From Bordetella genomosp. 5 (lineage in GTDB: Bacteria; Pseudomonadota; Gammaproteobacteria; Burkholderiales; Burkholderiaceae_B), in NCBI RefSeq assembly GCF_002261475.1, contig NZ_NEVN01000008.1:362948-426947 (forward strand): 64,000 bases of DNA, in the 5' to 3' direction. Under the pieces are notes generated by a model. It searched no databases. It had not been told where the DNA came from and saw nothing but the letters and a program-made list of their open reading frames with translations. Of this stretch, positions 17,756-27,200 are shown in pieces; position 1 is the stretch's first letter, and every line of letters begins with the position of its first letter. Position numbers and translations under genes: made by a program.

Positions 17756-18268
17756 ATGAGCTCGTCCCCCGTCCCGTCCGGCGAATCCGCCATCCCTGTC
17801 GTCCACTATCGCGCCGACAGCGTGTGCATGTCCGACGACAACATCGGCTTTCTGATCAAGCTGGTCTACAACTCCATGAACCGCATGCTGGATCAGGAGA
17901 TGGCGCCGCTGGATCTCACGGCCATGCAATGGCGGCCGCTGGCCATGATTTTCCGAGGACGGGCCGACACGCCCGCCGAACTGGCGCGACTGATCGGCGT
18001 CGATACCGGCGCCATGACGCGCACGCTCGACCGTCTCGAGGCCAAAGGCCTGCTGCGGCGCGTGCGCAGCCAGGAAGACCGGCGTGTCATCAAGCTCGAA
18101 CTGACCGACGACGGCCAGGAGAAGGCCCGGGAGATTCCGCAGTACATTGCCAAGGTGCTCAACTTGCACCTGCGTGGTTTTTCGGCCGACGAGACCGCGC
18201 AGGCGCGCCACCTGCTGATGCGCATGCTGGCCAACGGCTCCGCCGCCGGACTGCCCGCAGTGCGCTGA
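17756..18268 (+). CDS. MarR-family transcriptional regulator
   Basis: A 170-residue winged-helix repressor. The family core runs from about residue 45 (NRMLDQEMAPLDLTAMQWRP) through the recognition helix and wing (RTLDRLEAKGLLRRVRSQEDRR, about 84-105) to a C-terminal dimerisation helix. The ATG at 17756 follows the promoter closely. An internal ATG at 17828 would give a 146-residue protein of more typical MarR length, so the first 24 residues are uncertain. It precedes, and probably represses, the NodT/EmrA/EmrB-type efflux genes in the manner of EmrR and EmrAB. Confidence 0.88.
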   Translation: MSSSPVPSGESAIPVVHYRADSVCMSDDNIGFLIKLVYNSMNRMLDQEMAPLDLTAMQWRPLAMIFRGRADTPAELARLIGVDTGAMTRTLDRLEAKGLLRRVRSQEDRRVIKLELTDDGQEKAREIPQYIAKVLNLHLRGFSADETAQARHLLMRMLANGSAAGLPAVR

Positions 18269-18282
18269 AGGCCCCTGGTTCC

Positions 18283-18324
18283 GCCCGCGTCCCACCGACG
18301 CGGGCAGGCTGCCGGGTTTTTTTT
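18283..18324 (+). terminator. intrinsic terminator after the marR-type gene
   Basis: A perfect 9-bp stem, GCCCGCGTC (18283-18291) with GACGCGGGC (18297-18305), is followed after eleven bases by eight consecutive T (18317-18324). It separates the regulator transcript from the efflux operon. Confidence 0.6.
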
Positions 18325-18331
18325 GGCCCAA

Positions 18332-18347
18332 TTGATTGCCTAGTCAA
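18332..18347 (+). promoter_or_regulatory. MarR operator upstream of the efflux operon
   Basis: The 16-bp imperfect palindrome TTGATTGCCTAGTCAA has matching TTGA/TCAA arms and shares TTGCCTAG with the site in the regulator's own promoter. It lies about 40 bp before the first efflux gene. Confidence 0.65.
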
Positions 18348-18385
18348 ATACCAACTTGATCAACTACTTTCAGCAAATCGTCAGG

Positions 18386-19804
18386 ATGAAACGCCTACTT
18401 ATCACCGCATGGGTGCTGACCCTTTCGGGCTGCGCCCTGATGGACCCGGCGCCCGAGCCGGTGGCGCAATGGGATGCCGCGCAGCATGGCATGAGCGTGC
18501 AGGAGACGGTCTGGCCCGACGCACGCTGGTGGCAACGATATGGCGATCCGCAGCTCGATGCGCTGGTCGACGATGCCATGGCGGGCAACCCGTCGCTGAC
18601 CGCGGCGCAGGCACGCCTGGCGCAGGCCAACGCGGCCGTGGCCGGTGCCCGTGCTCCGCTGTTCCCGCGGGTGGATGCCAACTACCAGCTCAGCCGCGAA
18701 CACCTGTCGGGCAACTATATCCAGCCCGCGCCATTGGGCGGTTCGGTGGTGAGCGACAACCGGCTGGCGCTGGATTTCAGCTATGAGCTCGACTTCTGGG
18801 GCAAGAACCGCTCGCGCCTGCAAGCCGCCGTATCGCAACGGGATGCGGCCGAGGCCGACGCCCAGGCAGCGCGCAATCTGCTGGCCCGCTCGGTCGTGGC
18901 CAGCTATCTCAACCTGCAGAACGCCTATGCGCAACGTGACGTGATCTCGCGCGTCATCGCGCAGCGCGACGACGTCCTCAAGCTCACCCGCGACCGCGAG
19001 GGCGCCGGTCTGGACACGCAGGTCGAGGTCAAGCAGGCCGAGTCCGCCTCCGCCGCCGCCCGTGTGCAGCTCACGCAGGTCGAGACCACGCTCGCGCAAT
19101 TGCAGAATCAGCTGTCGGCACTGACGGCGGCGGGCCCGGATCGTGGCCGGTCCGTTCGGCCCTACGAGCTCACCGCGCCCGATGGCGTCGTGCCGCAGGC
19201 CGTCTCGCTCGAGCTGCTGGGCCACCGCCCCGACGTGACCGCCGCCCGCTGGCGCGCCGAAGCCGCGCGCCATGGCATCGACGCGGCCAAGGCCGAGTTT
19301 TATCCCAACGTGAATCTGGTCGCCTTCGCCGGGCTGCAATCGCTCGGCACCAACATGCTGTTCGATCGGTTTTCGCGCACGGCGGGCATCGGTCCCGCCA
19401 TCACGCTGCCCATCTTCCATGGCGGCGAGCTCAACGCCAATCTGTCCGGCCGGCGCGCCGATGCCGATCTGGCGGTGTCCGACTACAACCAGACCGTGCT
19501 CGACGCGGTGCGGCAGACGGCCGACGCGATCGATTCGCTGCGCCTGATCGACCGCGAGAAGGCCGAACAACGCCAGGCGCGCGAGGCCATCGACGCCGCG
19601 TATGACCTGGCCGTCCGGCGCTACCGCAACGGCCTCGGCAACTACCTGGCCGTGCTGCTGGCACAGGACAGCGTGCTGACCCAGGCCCGCCTGGACACCG
19701 ACCTGAAGAGCCGCGCCTACCAGCTCGATGCCGACCTCGCCTATGCGCTGGGCGGCGGCTACGACGCGAAGGCCACCGCGCCCGTCTCACCCTCTACCCA
19801 CTGA
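18386..19804 (+). CDS. NodT-family outer-membrane lipoprotein of an efflux pump
   Basis: A 472-residue RND/MFS-type outer-membrane factor. The N-terminus MKRLLITAWVLTLSGCALM is a lipoprotein signal with lipobox LSGC and acylated Cys16, which supports ATG 18386 rather than the in-frame TTG 30 bp upstream. Two outer-membrane efflux repeats follow, with WWQRYGDPQLDALVDDAM near residues 48-65 typical of NodT/OprM proteins. It precedes EmrA- and EmrB-like genes and would complete a tripartite pump. Confidence 0.9.
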   Translation: MKRLLITAWVLTLSGCALMDPAPEPVAQWDAAQHGMSVQETVWPDARWWQRYGDPQLDALVDDAMAGNPSLTAAQARLAQANAAVAGARAPLFPRVDANYQLSREHLSGNYIQPAPLGGSVVSDNRLALDFSYELDFWGKNRSRLQAAVSQRDAAEADAQAARNLLARSVVASYLNLQNAYAQRDVISRVIAQRDDVLKLTRDREGAGLDTQVEVKQAESASAAARVQLTQVETTLAQLQNQLSALTAAGPDRGRSVRPYELTAPDGVVPQAVSLELLGHRPDVTAARWRAEAARHGIDAAKAEFYPNVNLVAFAGLQSLGTNMLFDRFSRTAGIGPAITLPIFHGGELNANLSGRRADADLAVSDYNQTVLDAVRQTADAIDSLRLIDREKAEQRQAREAIDAAYDLAVRRYRNGLGNYLAVLLAQDSVLTQARLDTDLKSRAYQLDADLAYALGGGYDAKATAPVSPSTH

Positions 19805-19821
19805 TCCGCGGATTAGACGTC

Positions 19822-21009
19822 ATGACCGATACCCCTAAAACCCATCCCGCCCGCAAGCGCCTGCTGTTGCTGGCCACCGGGGCGTTCATCGTGCTGGCCC
19901 TGGCCTACGCCATCTGGTGGTTCCTGTTCGGATCCCACTTCGAAAGCACCGACGACGCGTACGTGCACGGCAATCTCGTGCAGATCACGCCGCAAGTGCC
20001 GGGCACCGTGATCGCCATCGAGGCCGACGACACCGAAACCGTCAAGGCCGGCCAGCCCATGGTGCGCCTGGACCCCGCCGACACCGACGTGGCGCTGCAG
20101 CAGGCCGAAGCCAAGCTGGCGCAGACCGTGCGGCAGGTGCGCACGCTGTACGTGCAGAACGATGCCCTGGCCGCCGACGTGGACGTGCGTCAGGCCGACA
20201 TCGAGCGCGCCCAGGCCGACCTCGCCCGGGCGCAGAGCGATCTGAAGCGGCGCCAGTCCCTGGGCCGTTCGGGGGGTGTCAGCGGCGAAGAAATCCTGCA
20301 CGCCGAGACCGCGCTCAAGACCGCGCAATCCGGCCTGGCACAGGCCCGCGCGGCCCTGGCCGCGGCGCGCGCCCGCCTGGCCACCAACCTGGCGCTGACC
20401 CGCGGCACCGACGTGGCGCAGCATCCCGATGTGCGCGAAGCAGCCGCCGCCCTGCGCAACGCCTGGCTGAATCAGTCGCGCACCGTCCTGCCCGCGCCGG
20501 TTGCCGGCGTGGTCGCGCGCCGCAATGCCCAGGTGGGGCAACGCGTCGCGCCCGGCTCGGTGCTGATGAACATCGTGCCGCTGGATCAGGTGTGGGTCGA
20601 AGCGAACTTCAAGGAAGGTCAGCTGCGCCACATGCGCATCGGCCAGCCGGTCGCGCTCAAGGCCGACCTGTACGGCGGCGACGTGGTCTATCACGGCAAG
20701 GTCATCGGCCTGGATGCCGGCACCGGCAGCGCGTTCGCCCTGCTGCCGGCGCAGAACGCCACCGGCAACTGGATCAAGGTGGTGCAGCGCGTGCCGGTAC
20801 GCATCGCGCTCGACCCCGAAGACCTGAAGCAACATCCGCTGCGCATCGGCCTGTCGATGGACGTCGAAGTCGACATCGGCAAGGACGACGGCAAGCCGCT
20901 GACTGAAGTGCAGCGCGCCGAACCCGTGCTGTCGACCACCGTGTTCGAACCCGGCCACGGCGAGGCCGACGCGCTGATCGCCAAGATCATCAAGGCCAAC
21001 CTCGAGTAA
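19822..21009 (+). CDS. emrA: EmrA-like membrane-fusion protein
   Basis: A 395-residue HlyD/EmrA adaptor. A single membrane helix (about 16-38) is followed by FESTDDAYVHGNLVQITPQV, the signature N-terminal sequence of EmrA proteins, then a coiled-coil hairpin (about 95-190) and the barrel (VVARRNAQVGQRVAPGS). It links the EmrB-like transporter to the NodT-type lipoprotein for export of hydrophobic drugs or related compounds. It sits 17 bp after the outer-membrane gene and 2 bp before emrB. Confidence 0.9.
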   Translation: MTDTPKTHPARKRLLLLATGAFIVLALAYAIWWFLFGSHFESTDDAYVHGNLVQITPQVPGTVIAIEADDTETVKAGQPMVRLDPADTDVALQQAEAKLAQTVRQVRTLYVQNDALAADVDVRQADIERAQADLARAQSDLKRRQSLGRSGGVSGEEILHAETALKTAQSGLAQARAALAAARARLATNLALTRGTDVAQHPDVREAAAALRNAWLNQSRTVLPAPVAGVVARRNAQVGQRVAPGSVLMNIVPLDQVWVEANFKEGQLRHMRIGQPVALKADLYGGDVVYHGKVIGLDAGTGSAFALLPAQNATGNWIKVVQRVPVRIALDPEDLKQHPLRIGLSMDVEVDIGKDDGKPLTEVQRAEPVLSTTVFEPGHGEADALIAKIIKANLE

Positions 21010-21011
21010 TC

Positions 21012-22607
21012 ATGAGCGATCAAGCCCGGCCCGCCGCCGCCCCGGCCGCCCCCTATCCGCCGCTGAACGGCGCGACCCGGATCATCGGGTCGATCGCCCT
21101 GTCGACGGCCGTGTTCATGAACGTGCTGGACACCTCGATCGCCAACGTGTCGATCCCGACCATCTCGGGCGACCTGGGCGTGAGTTCGAGCCAGGGCACG
21201 TGGGTGATCACCTCGTTCGCCGTCGCCAACGCGATCACGGTGCCGCTGACGGGCTGGCTCACGCAACGCTTCGGTCAGGTCAGGCTGTTCCTGATCTCGA
21301 CCCTGCTCTTCGTGCTCGCCTCGTGGCTGTGCGGCTTCGCGCCCACGCTCGAGGCGCTGATTGCGTTCCGCGTGTTGCAGGGCGCCGTCGCGGGCCCGAT
21401 GATCCCGCTGTCGCAGGCGCTGATGCTGTCGAGCTTTCCGAAGGAGAAGGCCGGCATGGCGCTGGCGGTGTGGTCCATGACCACGCTCGTGGCGCCCGTG
21501 GCCGGGCCGCTGCTGGGCGGTTGGATTTCCGACAACTACACCTGGCCCTGGATCTTCTACATCAACGTGCCCGTGGGCCTGTTGGCGGCGTGGATCAGCT
21601 GGCGCATCTATCGTGACCGCGAGTCGGTCACGCGCAAGCTCCCGATCGACAAGGTGGGGCTGGTGCTGCTGGTCGTGTGGGTCGGCGCGCTGCAGATCAT
21701 GCTCGACAAGGGCAAGGAGCTGGACTGGTTCGCCAGCCCGGTCATCATCCTGCTGGCCGCGATCGCCTTCGTGGCCTTCGTGTTCTTCCTGATCTGGGAG
21801 CTCACCGACGCGCATCCGGTGGTGGACCTGCGGCTCTTCAAGGAGCGCAACTTCACGGTGGGCGCGCTGACGCTCGCGGTGGCTTACGGCGTGTTCTTCG
21901 GCAATGTCGTGCTGCTGCCGCTCTGGCTGCAAAGCACGATGGGCTACACCGCAACCTATGCGGGCCTGGTGACCGCGCCGGTGGGGCTTCTGGCCATCCT
22001 GCTCACGCCCATCGTCGGCAAGATGCTGGCCACGCGCGACCCGCGCCAGCTGGTGACCGTGGCGTTCATGATCTTCGCGCTGGTGTGCTTCATGCGCTCG
22101 GGTTTCAACACCCAGACGGACGTGCGCACGCTGATGATCCCGACCATCATCCAGGGCGCCGCCATGGCCGCGTTCTTCGTGCCGCTGACCTCGATCACGC
22201 TGTCGGGCCTGGAGCCGGGCCGCATCCCGGCGGCATCGGGCCTGTCGAACTTCGCGCGCCTGACCGCGGGCGCGTTCGGCACCTCGATCTCGACCACCCT
22301 CTGGGAAAACCGGACCACCCTGCACCATGCGCAACTGACCGAGGTGGCCCGGCCCGGGCAGCAGGCGTTCGACCAGATCTCGGGCGCGCTGCAGAACAGC
22401 GCCGGGCTGTCGCACGAGCAGTCGCTCACCGTCATCGACGGCCTAATCAATACCCAGGCCGCGACCATGTCGGCCACCGACGTGTTCTATGCCTCGGCGC
22501 TGATCTTCGTTCTGCTGATCGGCACGGTCTGGTTCGCACGGCCGCGCATCAACAAGGGCAAGGGCAAGGACGACGGCGCCGCCGAGGCCGCCGCCGGGGC
22601 GCACTGA
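21012..22607 (+). CDS. emrB: EmrB/QacA-type MFS multidrug transporter (DHA2, 14 TM)
   Basis: A 531-residue major facilitator with about fourteen helices. It carries the DHA2 motifs LDTSIANVSIPTISGDLG (TM1, about residues 38-55) and a WVITSFAVANAI segment (TM2). With the preceding adaptor and outer-membrane lipoprotein it forms a complete tripartite pump, probably repressed by the MarR protein encoded upstream. It ends 4 bp from the stop of the convergent minus-strand outer-membrane gene. No terminator is evident in that gap. Confidence 0.9.
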   Translation: MSDQARPAAAPAAPYPPLNGATRIIGSIALSTAVFMNVLDTSIANVSIPTISGDLGVSSSQGTWVITSFAVANAITVPLTGWLTQRFGQVRLFLISTLLFVLASWLCGFAPTLEALIAFRVLQGAVAGPMIPLSQALMLSSFPKEKAGMALAVWSMTTLVAPVAGPLLGGWISDNYTWPWIFYINVPVGLLAAWISWRIYRDRESVTRKLPIDKVGLVLLVVWVGALQIMLDKGKELDWFASPVIILLAAIAFVAFVFFLIWELTDAHPVVDLRLFKERNFTVGALTLAVAYGVFFGNVVLLPLWLQSTMGYTATYAGLVTAPVGLLAILLTPIVGKMLATRDPRQLVTVAFMIFALVCFMRSGFNTQTDVRTLMIPTIIQGAAMAAFFVPLTSITLSGLEPGRIPAASGLSNFARLTAGAFGTSISTTLWENRTTLHHAQLTEVARPGQQAFDQISGALQNSAGLSHEQSLTVIDGLINTQAATMSATDVFYASALIFVLLIGTVWFARPRINKGKGKDDGAAEAAAGAH

Positions 22608-22611
22608 GCGC

Positions 22612-23997
22612 TCAGCCGCCCATCGCCTGGATGAGCCTGAGCGTGGTGCGCAGCTGCTCATAGCGGTTGTCCAGCACGTCGGATTCGGCTTGCCGCGTCG
22701 ATTGCTGCGCATCGAGCCAATCCTTCAGGCCATCCTGGCCCGCAAGATAGCGCGCGCCGCTGATGGACTCGACCTTGCGCGCCCGGTCCAGCACGGCCTG
22801 GCGCAGCGCGCCCTCGTCGCGCTGCTGCAGCGCCACGGCCAGCCCGCGTTCCACCTCGATCAGCGCGTTGTACAGGGTGCGGCCGAACTGCAGCCCCACT
22901 TCCTCATACTGAAGCTGCGCCTGCGTCACGGTGAACTGCGCTTTGCGAAACTGCAGGAATGGCAGCGCCAGGGTGAAGCCCAGCGAACCCAGCGGATTGC
23001 TCAGGATGTCGCCCAGGTCGCGCGATGCACCGCCCGACCGGCCGGCGCCCAGCAGAATGGTGGGATAGAACTGCAGCCGTGTGACTTCGGCGCGCGAATA
23101 TGACGCACGCAGGCGAGCTTCCGCGGCCTGCACGTCGGGCCGCCGCGCCAGCACCGCGGCCGGTTGATCCAGCGCCACGTCCGGCGGTGGCTCCGTCGGC
23201 AAGGCCAGCGGCTCGAGCGGATTGACCCAGCCGGCCTCCTCGCCCAGCAGCGCGGCAAGACCCAGGCGCGTCGTGTGCAGCTGCGACGCCAGCTGCCGCG
23301 CCACGATCCGCTGCGTCGCCAGGTCTTGCGCCGCCCGTTCGGTATCGGCGGTGCCGGCGAAACCGGACTGCCTGCGCGCCAGGATCAGGGTTATCAGCCG
23401 GCTTGCCCGCTCGATGTTGCGCGCCTGGATCTCCACCTTCTGCTTGAGCAGGGCGATGGTCCAGTAGGTTTCGGCGACGCTGGCCACCAGCGTCAGCGCG
23501 GCGGCGCGCCGGTCGTACTGCGAGGCCTGCAGCGCCCAGTCGGCGCCATCGATCGCCGCGCCGTACTTGCCCCAGAGGTCCAGCTCGTAGCCGACGTCGA
23601 AGCGGCTCGAGTAGTCCCGCTGGCTCGGGTTGCCGTGCGCGAGATCCTTGGTGACCCCGCCGGTCGCGCTCGGCGTGAACTCCGGCGTCAGGATCGTGCC
23701 CATCAATCTGGCGTCGTTGCGTGCCTGCCGCACGCGCAGCATGGCGATGTGCAGGTCGAGATTGCGCGCCAGCGCCAGATCGACAAGCCCGTCGAGCCGC
23801 TGATCGCCAAAGACACGCCACCATTGCGCCGATGCGCTCCCCTCGGCCGGTGCATTGCCCAGCGCCGCGGCGGCGTCCCAGCGGTCGGGCACCGTCTGAC
23901 GCGAAAGATAGGTTTCGACCGGCACCGCCGGGGCCGCGCATCCGCTCAGCCACAGCGCGCACAACAACGGCACATAGGAATAAAAGCGTCGCCTCAT
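22612..23997 (-). CDS. NodT-family outer-membrane lipoprotein of the peptide-export operon
   Basis: A 461-residue outer-membrane factor. The signal MRRRFYSYVPLLCALWLSGC gives lipobox LSGC with Cys20. The family motif WWRVFGDQRLDGLVDLAL (about residues 59-76) and two efflux repeats follow. It is the last gene of the minus-strand operon, 12 bp after macB, so it most likely serves as the outer-membrane channel for the C39 exporter and/or MacAB of the same operon. It is distinct in sequence from the NodT-type protein at 18386-19804. Confidence 0.88.
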   Translation of the reverse strand: MRRRFYSYVPLLCALWLSGCAAPAVPVETYLSRQTVPDRWDAAAALGNAPAEGSASAQWWRVFGDQRLDGLVDLALARNLDLHIAMLRVRQARNDARLMGTILTPEFTPSATGGVTKDLAHGNPSQRDYSSRFDVGYELDLWGKYGAAIDGADWALQASQYDRRAAALTLVASVAETYWTIALLKQKVEIQARNIERASRLITLILARRQSGFAGTADTERAAQDLATQRIVARQLASQLHTTRLGLAALLGEEAGWVNPLEPLALPTEPPPDVALDQPAAVLARRPDVQAAEARLRASYSRAEVTRLQFYPTILLGAGRSGGASRDLGDILSNPLGSLGFTLALPFLQFRKAQFTVTQAQLQYEEVGLQFGRTLYNALIEVERGLAVALQQRDEGALRQAVLDRARKVESISGARYLAGQDGLKDWLDAQQSTRQAESDVLDNRYEQLRTTLRLIQAMGG

Positions 23998-24009
23998 GAT
24001 GCCGTCCCG

Positions 24010-25989
24010 TCATTCGTTGGCCAGCGCATCCACTGGCCTCAAGCGTGAGGCCCGCCGTGCGGGCGCATAACCAAAGACCAATCCGATGACCGACGAACAG
24101 AGCAGCCCCGCCGCCACCGAGGGCCAGGAGAAGACCACGGGCACCTCGGGCAGGAACACGGGCAGCAGCACCCTGAACGCCACGGAGACGGCCACGCCGG
24201 CCACACCGCCGAGCGCGCACAAGACGAGCGCCTCGGTGAGAAACTGCGTCAGCACGTCGGCGGCGCGGGCGCCGAGCGCCATGCGCACGCCGATCTCGTG
24301 GGTGCGCTCATAGACCGACACCAGCATCATGTTCATGACGCCGATACCGCCCACCACCAGCGATACCGCCGCGATGGCGAGAATCATCAGCGAGAACGTG
24401 CGCGCCGCCTTGGCCACGGCGATCTGGATCTGCTCGAGCGAGCGCGTGTAGAAGTCCTGCGCGCCACGGCTCGTGCGCAACACGTCGAAGATGCCGGCCT
24501 GCGCCAGCCGGTTGGGCACGCCCGGCGGCACCCGCACCGCGATCATCATGTGCTGCGCCTTGTCGAGCCGCAGGCCCACGCTGGTGTGGGGCACGTATGC
24601 CTGCAACACCGCCCGGCTGTCCGCCACGCCGTCGGAGCTGCGCTCCACGCCCACGATCGTCAGCGCCATCGGGCCGACCATGATCTGCCGTCCGAGCACC
24701 GATATGCCCGGAGGAAACAGGCGCTCGCGCAGGTTCTGGTCGATCACCACCACCGGTGCGGCGGCGGCCACGGCGGCCCGCCCGAAGAAGGCGCCCTCCA
24801 GCATCCTGCGCGCGTAAACCTCCGGAAAATCTTCGCTCACGCCCAGCACCGCGACCTGCAGCGACGCGCGTCCCGCGCGCACGGTGGCGGACGCGCTGGT
24901 CACCGGCGTCGCGGCGTCGATCCGGGTCTGTTCGACCAGCAGCGCGGCATCGCGCGAAGACAAGGGACGACGACCGCGCGAGTCGAGATCGCCCAGCCCG
25001 CTGCCCGCGGCGACCTCGATGGTGTTGGAACCCAGCGACGAGATATTGCGCAGCACCTTGTCGCGGCTGCCCTGCCCGACCGCCACCACACTGGCCACGG
25101 CGCCGACCCCGATCGCGATGCCCAGCATCGTCAAGGCGCTGCGCAGCGGGACCCGGATCAGGATGCGCGCGGCTTCGCGCAGCGCCAGGCGCAGAATGCC
25201 CGCGCGGCGCCTCAGCGGGCTGTCGGGCCTGACGCCGCCCGCGTGAGCCGCGCCCGGCGGCGTCGCGCCGGCGGCGGCGTCGGTGCGGATGTCGCTGACC
25301 ATCCGGCCATCCTCGATCTCGATGACGCGGGCCGCGCGCGCCGCGACGCCGACGTCGTGCGTCACGATCACCACCGTGTGTCCGGCCGCGTGCAGCGCGC
25401 ACAGAATGTCCATGATCTGCGCGCCGCTGCGCGCATCGAGCGCGCCGGTGGGTTCATCGGCAAAAATCACCGAGCCCCCGTTGGCCAGCGCCCGCGCGAT
25501 CCCCACCCGCTGCTGTTGCCCGCCCGACAATTGCGCCGGCCGATAGTGCAGGCGGTCGTGCAGGCCGACCTGGACGAGCCGGTCGCGCGCCATGCGCTCG
25601 GCTTCGGCCCGCCCTGCCCCGGCATACGAAAGCGGCACGCACACGTTCTCGAGGGCGGTCAGGTGGGGGATGAGGTGATAGCGCTGAAACACGAAACCGA
25701 ACAGTCGGCTCCGAATCGCGGCGAGCGCGTCGGGCGCCATGCCGCCGACGTCATGGCCGTGAATGCGATAGCTGCCGCGGGACGGGAAGTCGAGGCCCCC
25801 CAGGATGTGCAGCAGCGTCGACTTTCCCGATCCGGACGCGCCACGGATGGCGACCATTTCACCCGCCCGGATACGGAGGCTGAAGCGATCCAGAACGATG
25901 GAGCGGCCGGCGGCGGTATCGTGCCAGCGCGACACGGCGTCCATCTCGATCAGCGCGGGCGCCGAGCCGCGAGCGACGGACCGCGTCAT
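24010..25989 (-). CDS. macB: MacB-like ABC transporter (ATPase-permease fusion)
   Basis: A 659-residue mechanotransmission-type transporter. The N-terminal ATPase domain has Walker A GASGSGKST (about 46-54), signature LSGGQQQRVGIARAL (about 149-163) and Walker B VIFADEPTGALD. A membrane helix near residue 285 leads to the large periplasmic MacB domain (about 310-530), and three C-terminal helices close the FtsX domain (VGGIGVMNMMLVSVYERTHEIG). The ATG at 25989 overlaps the MacA stop by 4 bp. An upstream in-frame extension is Arg/Gly-rich, lies inside macA and is rejected. MacB proteins extrude macrolides, peptides and lipopeptides from the periplasm, which fits a peptide product. Confidence 0.92.
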   Translation of the reverse strand: MTRSVARGSAPALIEMDAVSRWHDTAAGRSIVLDRFSLRIRAGEMVAIRGASGSGKSTLLHILGGLDFPSRGSYRIHGHDVGGMAPDALAAIRSRLFGFVFQRYHLIPHLTALENVCVPLSYAGAGRAEAERMARDRLVQVGLHDRLHYRPAQLSGGQQQRVGIARALANGGSVIFADEPTGALDARSGAQIMDILCALHAAGHTVVIVTHDVGVAARAARVIEIEDGRMVSDIRTDAAAGATPPGAAHAGGVRPDSPLRRRAGILRLALREAARILIRVPLRSALTMLGIAIGVGAVASVVAVGQGSRDKVLRNISSLGSNTIEVAAGSGLGDLDSRGRRPLSSRDAALLVEQTRIDAATPVTSASATVRAGRASLQVAVLGVSEDFPEVYARRMLEGAFFGRAAVAAAAPVVVIDQNLRERLFPPGISVLGRQIMVGPMALTIVGVERSSDGVADSRAVLQAYVPHTSVGLRLDKAQHMMIAVRVPPGVPNRLAQAGIFDVLRTSRGAQDFYTRSLEQIQIAVAKAARTFSLMILAIAAVSLVVGGIGVMNMMLVSVYERTHEIGVRMALGARAADVLTQFLTEALVLCALGGVAGVAVSVAFRVLLPVFLPEVPVVFSWPSVAAGLLCSSVIGLVFGYAPARRASRLRPVDALANE

Positions 25990-27200
25990 GGTGCCTGCCC
26001 CGCGCCCTCGGCCTCGTCGAGCTCGTCGGGCAGCCGGCCCAGCACCACGCGCTCGCCCTCGTCGAGCCCGGCACGGACTTCGACCCATCCCCCGCTCACC
26101 GGGCCGAGCTGCACGGTACGGGGCGTGGTGTGCCCGTCGCGCCCCACGACTCGCACCGTCGCGCCGTCGTCGCCGACATGACGCCGGATGGCCGCCACCG
26201 GCACGGTCAGCACTTGCTGGCGCACGCCCTTGACGATGCGGACATCGGCCGTCATGAACGGCAGCAGGACGTGGTCAGCATTGTCGACGTCGAACGTGCC
26301 GTAGTAGTAGACCGGCAGATCGCCCCGGGGCGCGCCATCGCCCGACTGGCGCAATGCGCGCAGCGACTCGGCCGGCAGCTCGACGCTCTGCAGCGTGCCG
26401 CGATACGTGCGCGCGTCCACGCCCACGACCGAGAACGAGGTTTCGACGCCGGGCTGCAGGCCCACCACATCGGCCTCGGACACCCGGGCCCGGACTCGCA
26501 TGCGATCGATGTTGCCCACCACCAGCAGGGCCGGCGAGGCCTGCGCCGACACCAGGGTCTGCCCAAACTGGGCAAAGATCGCCAGGACCTCGCCGTCGAT
26601 CGGAGAGGAAATCTGCGTGTAGGTCAGATTGACCTCCGCGCTGCGCACGTCGAGCCGGGCCTGCACGATCTGCGACGCGACGACGGCGAGCTCCGACTTG
26701 GCCACCTCGTACTCGAGTTCGGCCTGCTCGACATCGAGACGCGTGTTCGCATCCTCGCGGGCGAGCGCGCGCTGGCGCGCCAGGATGGACTGCCGATGGG
26801 CCAGCGTCGCCCGCCTGGCCGTCAGTTGCGCCTCCATGCTGGCGAGCGAGGCGCGGGCCTTTTCGAGCGCCGCTTCCTGCAACTCGGGATCGATCACGAC
26901 CAGCAGATCGCCGCGGCGCACGCGATCGCCCTGCTGCACGGCGATGCGTTTGATCTGCCCGTTGACCTGGGCACCTATCGTGACGATATCGACCGGCTCG
27001 AGCGTCGCCACCGCCTCCACCGCGACCTCGAGATCGGCGCGCGTCACCAGCGCGGACCGAATCTGCGCGGACGTGACGTCGGGCGCCTCGCGCAGGCCGA
27101 GCCAGCCCGCGCCCACCAGGCAGACGCCGAGCAGTGGCAGGCGGGCCGCACGCCAGATCCGGCGCCCCCTTGCATTGGCGGCGTTGCCGGCATCCGTCAT
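25986..27200 (-). CDS. macA: MacA-like membrane-fusion protein
   Basis: A 404-residue HlyD-type adaptor. An N-terminal membrane anchor (about residues 18-36) is followed by the lipoyl half AVEAVATLEPVDIVTIGAQV, a coiled-coil hairpin (about 110-190), QISSPIDGEVLAIFAQFGQ and a beta-barrel with SFSVVGVDARTYRGTL, all as in MacA. It overlaps the C39 exporter by 4 bp at its start and macB by 4 bp at its end. It could dock with either inner-membrane transporter, and which one it serves cannot be told from sequence. Confidence 0.88.
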   Translation of the reverse strand: MTDAGNAANARGRRIWRAARLPLLGVCLVGAGWLGLREAPDVTSAQIRSALVTRADLEVAVEAVATLEPVDIVTIGAQVNGQIKRIAVQQGDRVRRGDLLVVIDPELQEAALEKARASLASMEAQLTARRATLAHRQSILARQRALAREDANTRLDVEQAELEYEVAKSELAVVASQIVQARLDVRSAEVNLTYTQISSPIDGEVLAIFAQFGQTLVSAQASPALLVVGNIDRMRVRARVSEADVVGLQPGVETSFSVVGVDARTYRGTLQSVELPAESLRALRQSGDGAPRGDLPVYYYGTFDVDNADHVLLPFMTADVRIVKGVRQQVLTVPVAAIRRHVGDDGATVRVVGRDGHTTPRTVQLGPVSGGWVEVRAGLDEGERVVLGRLPDELDEAEGAGQAP

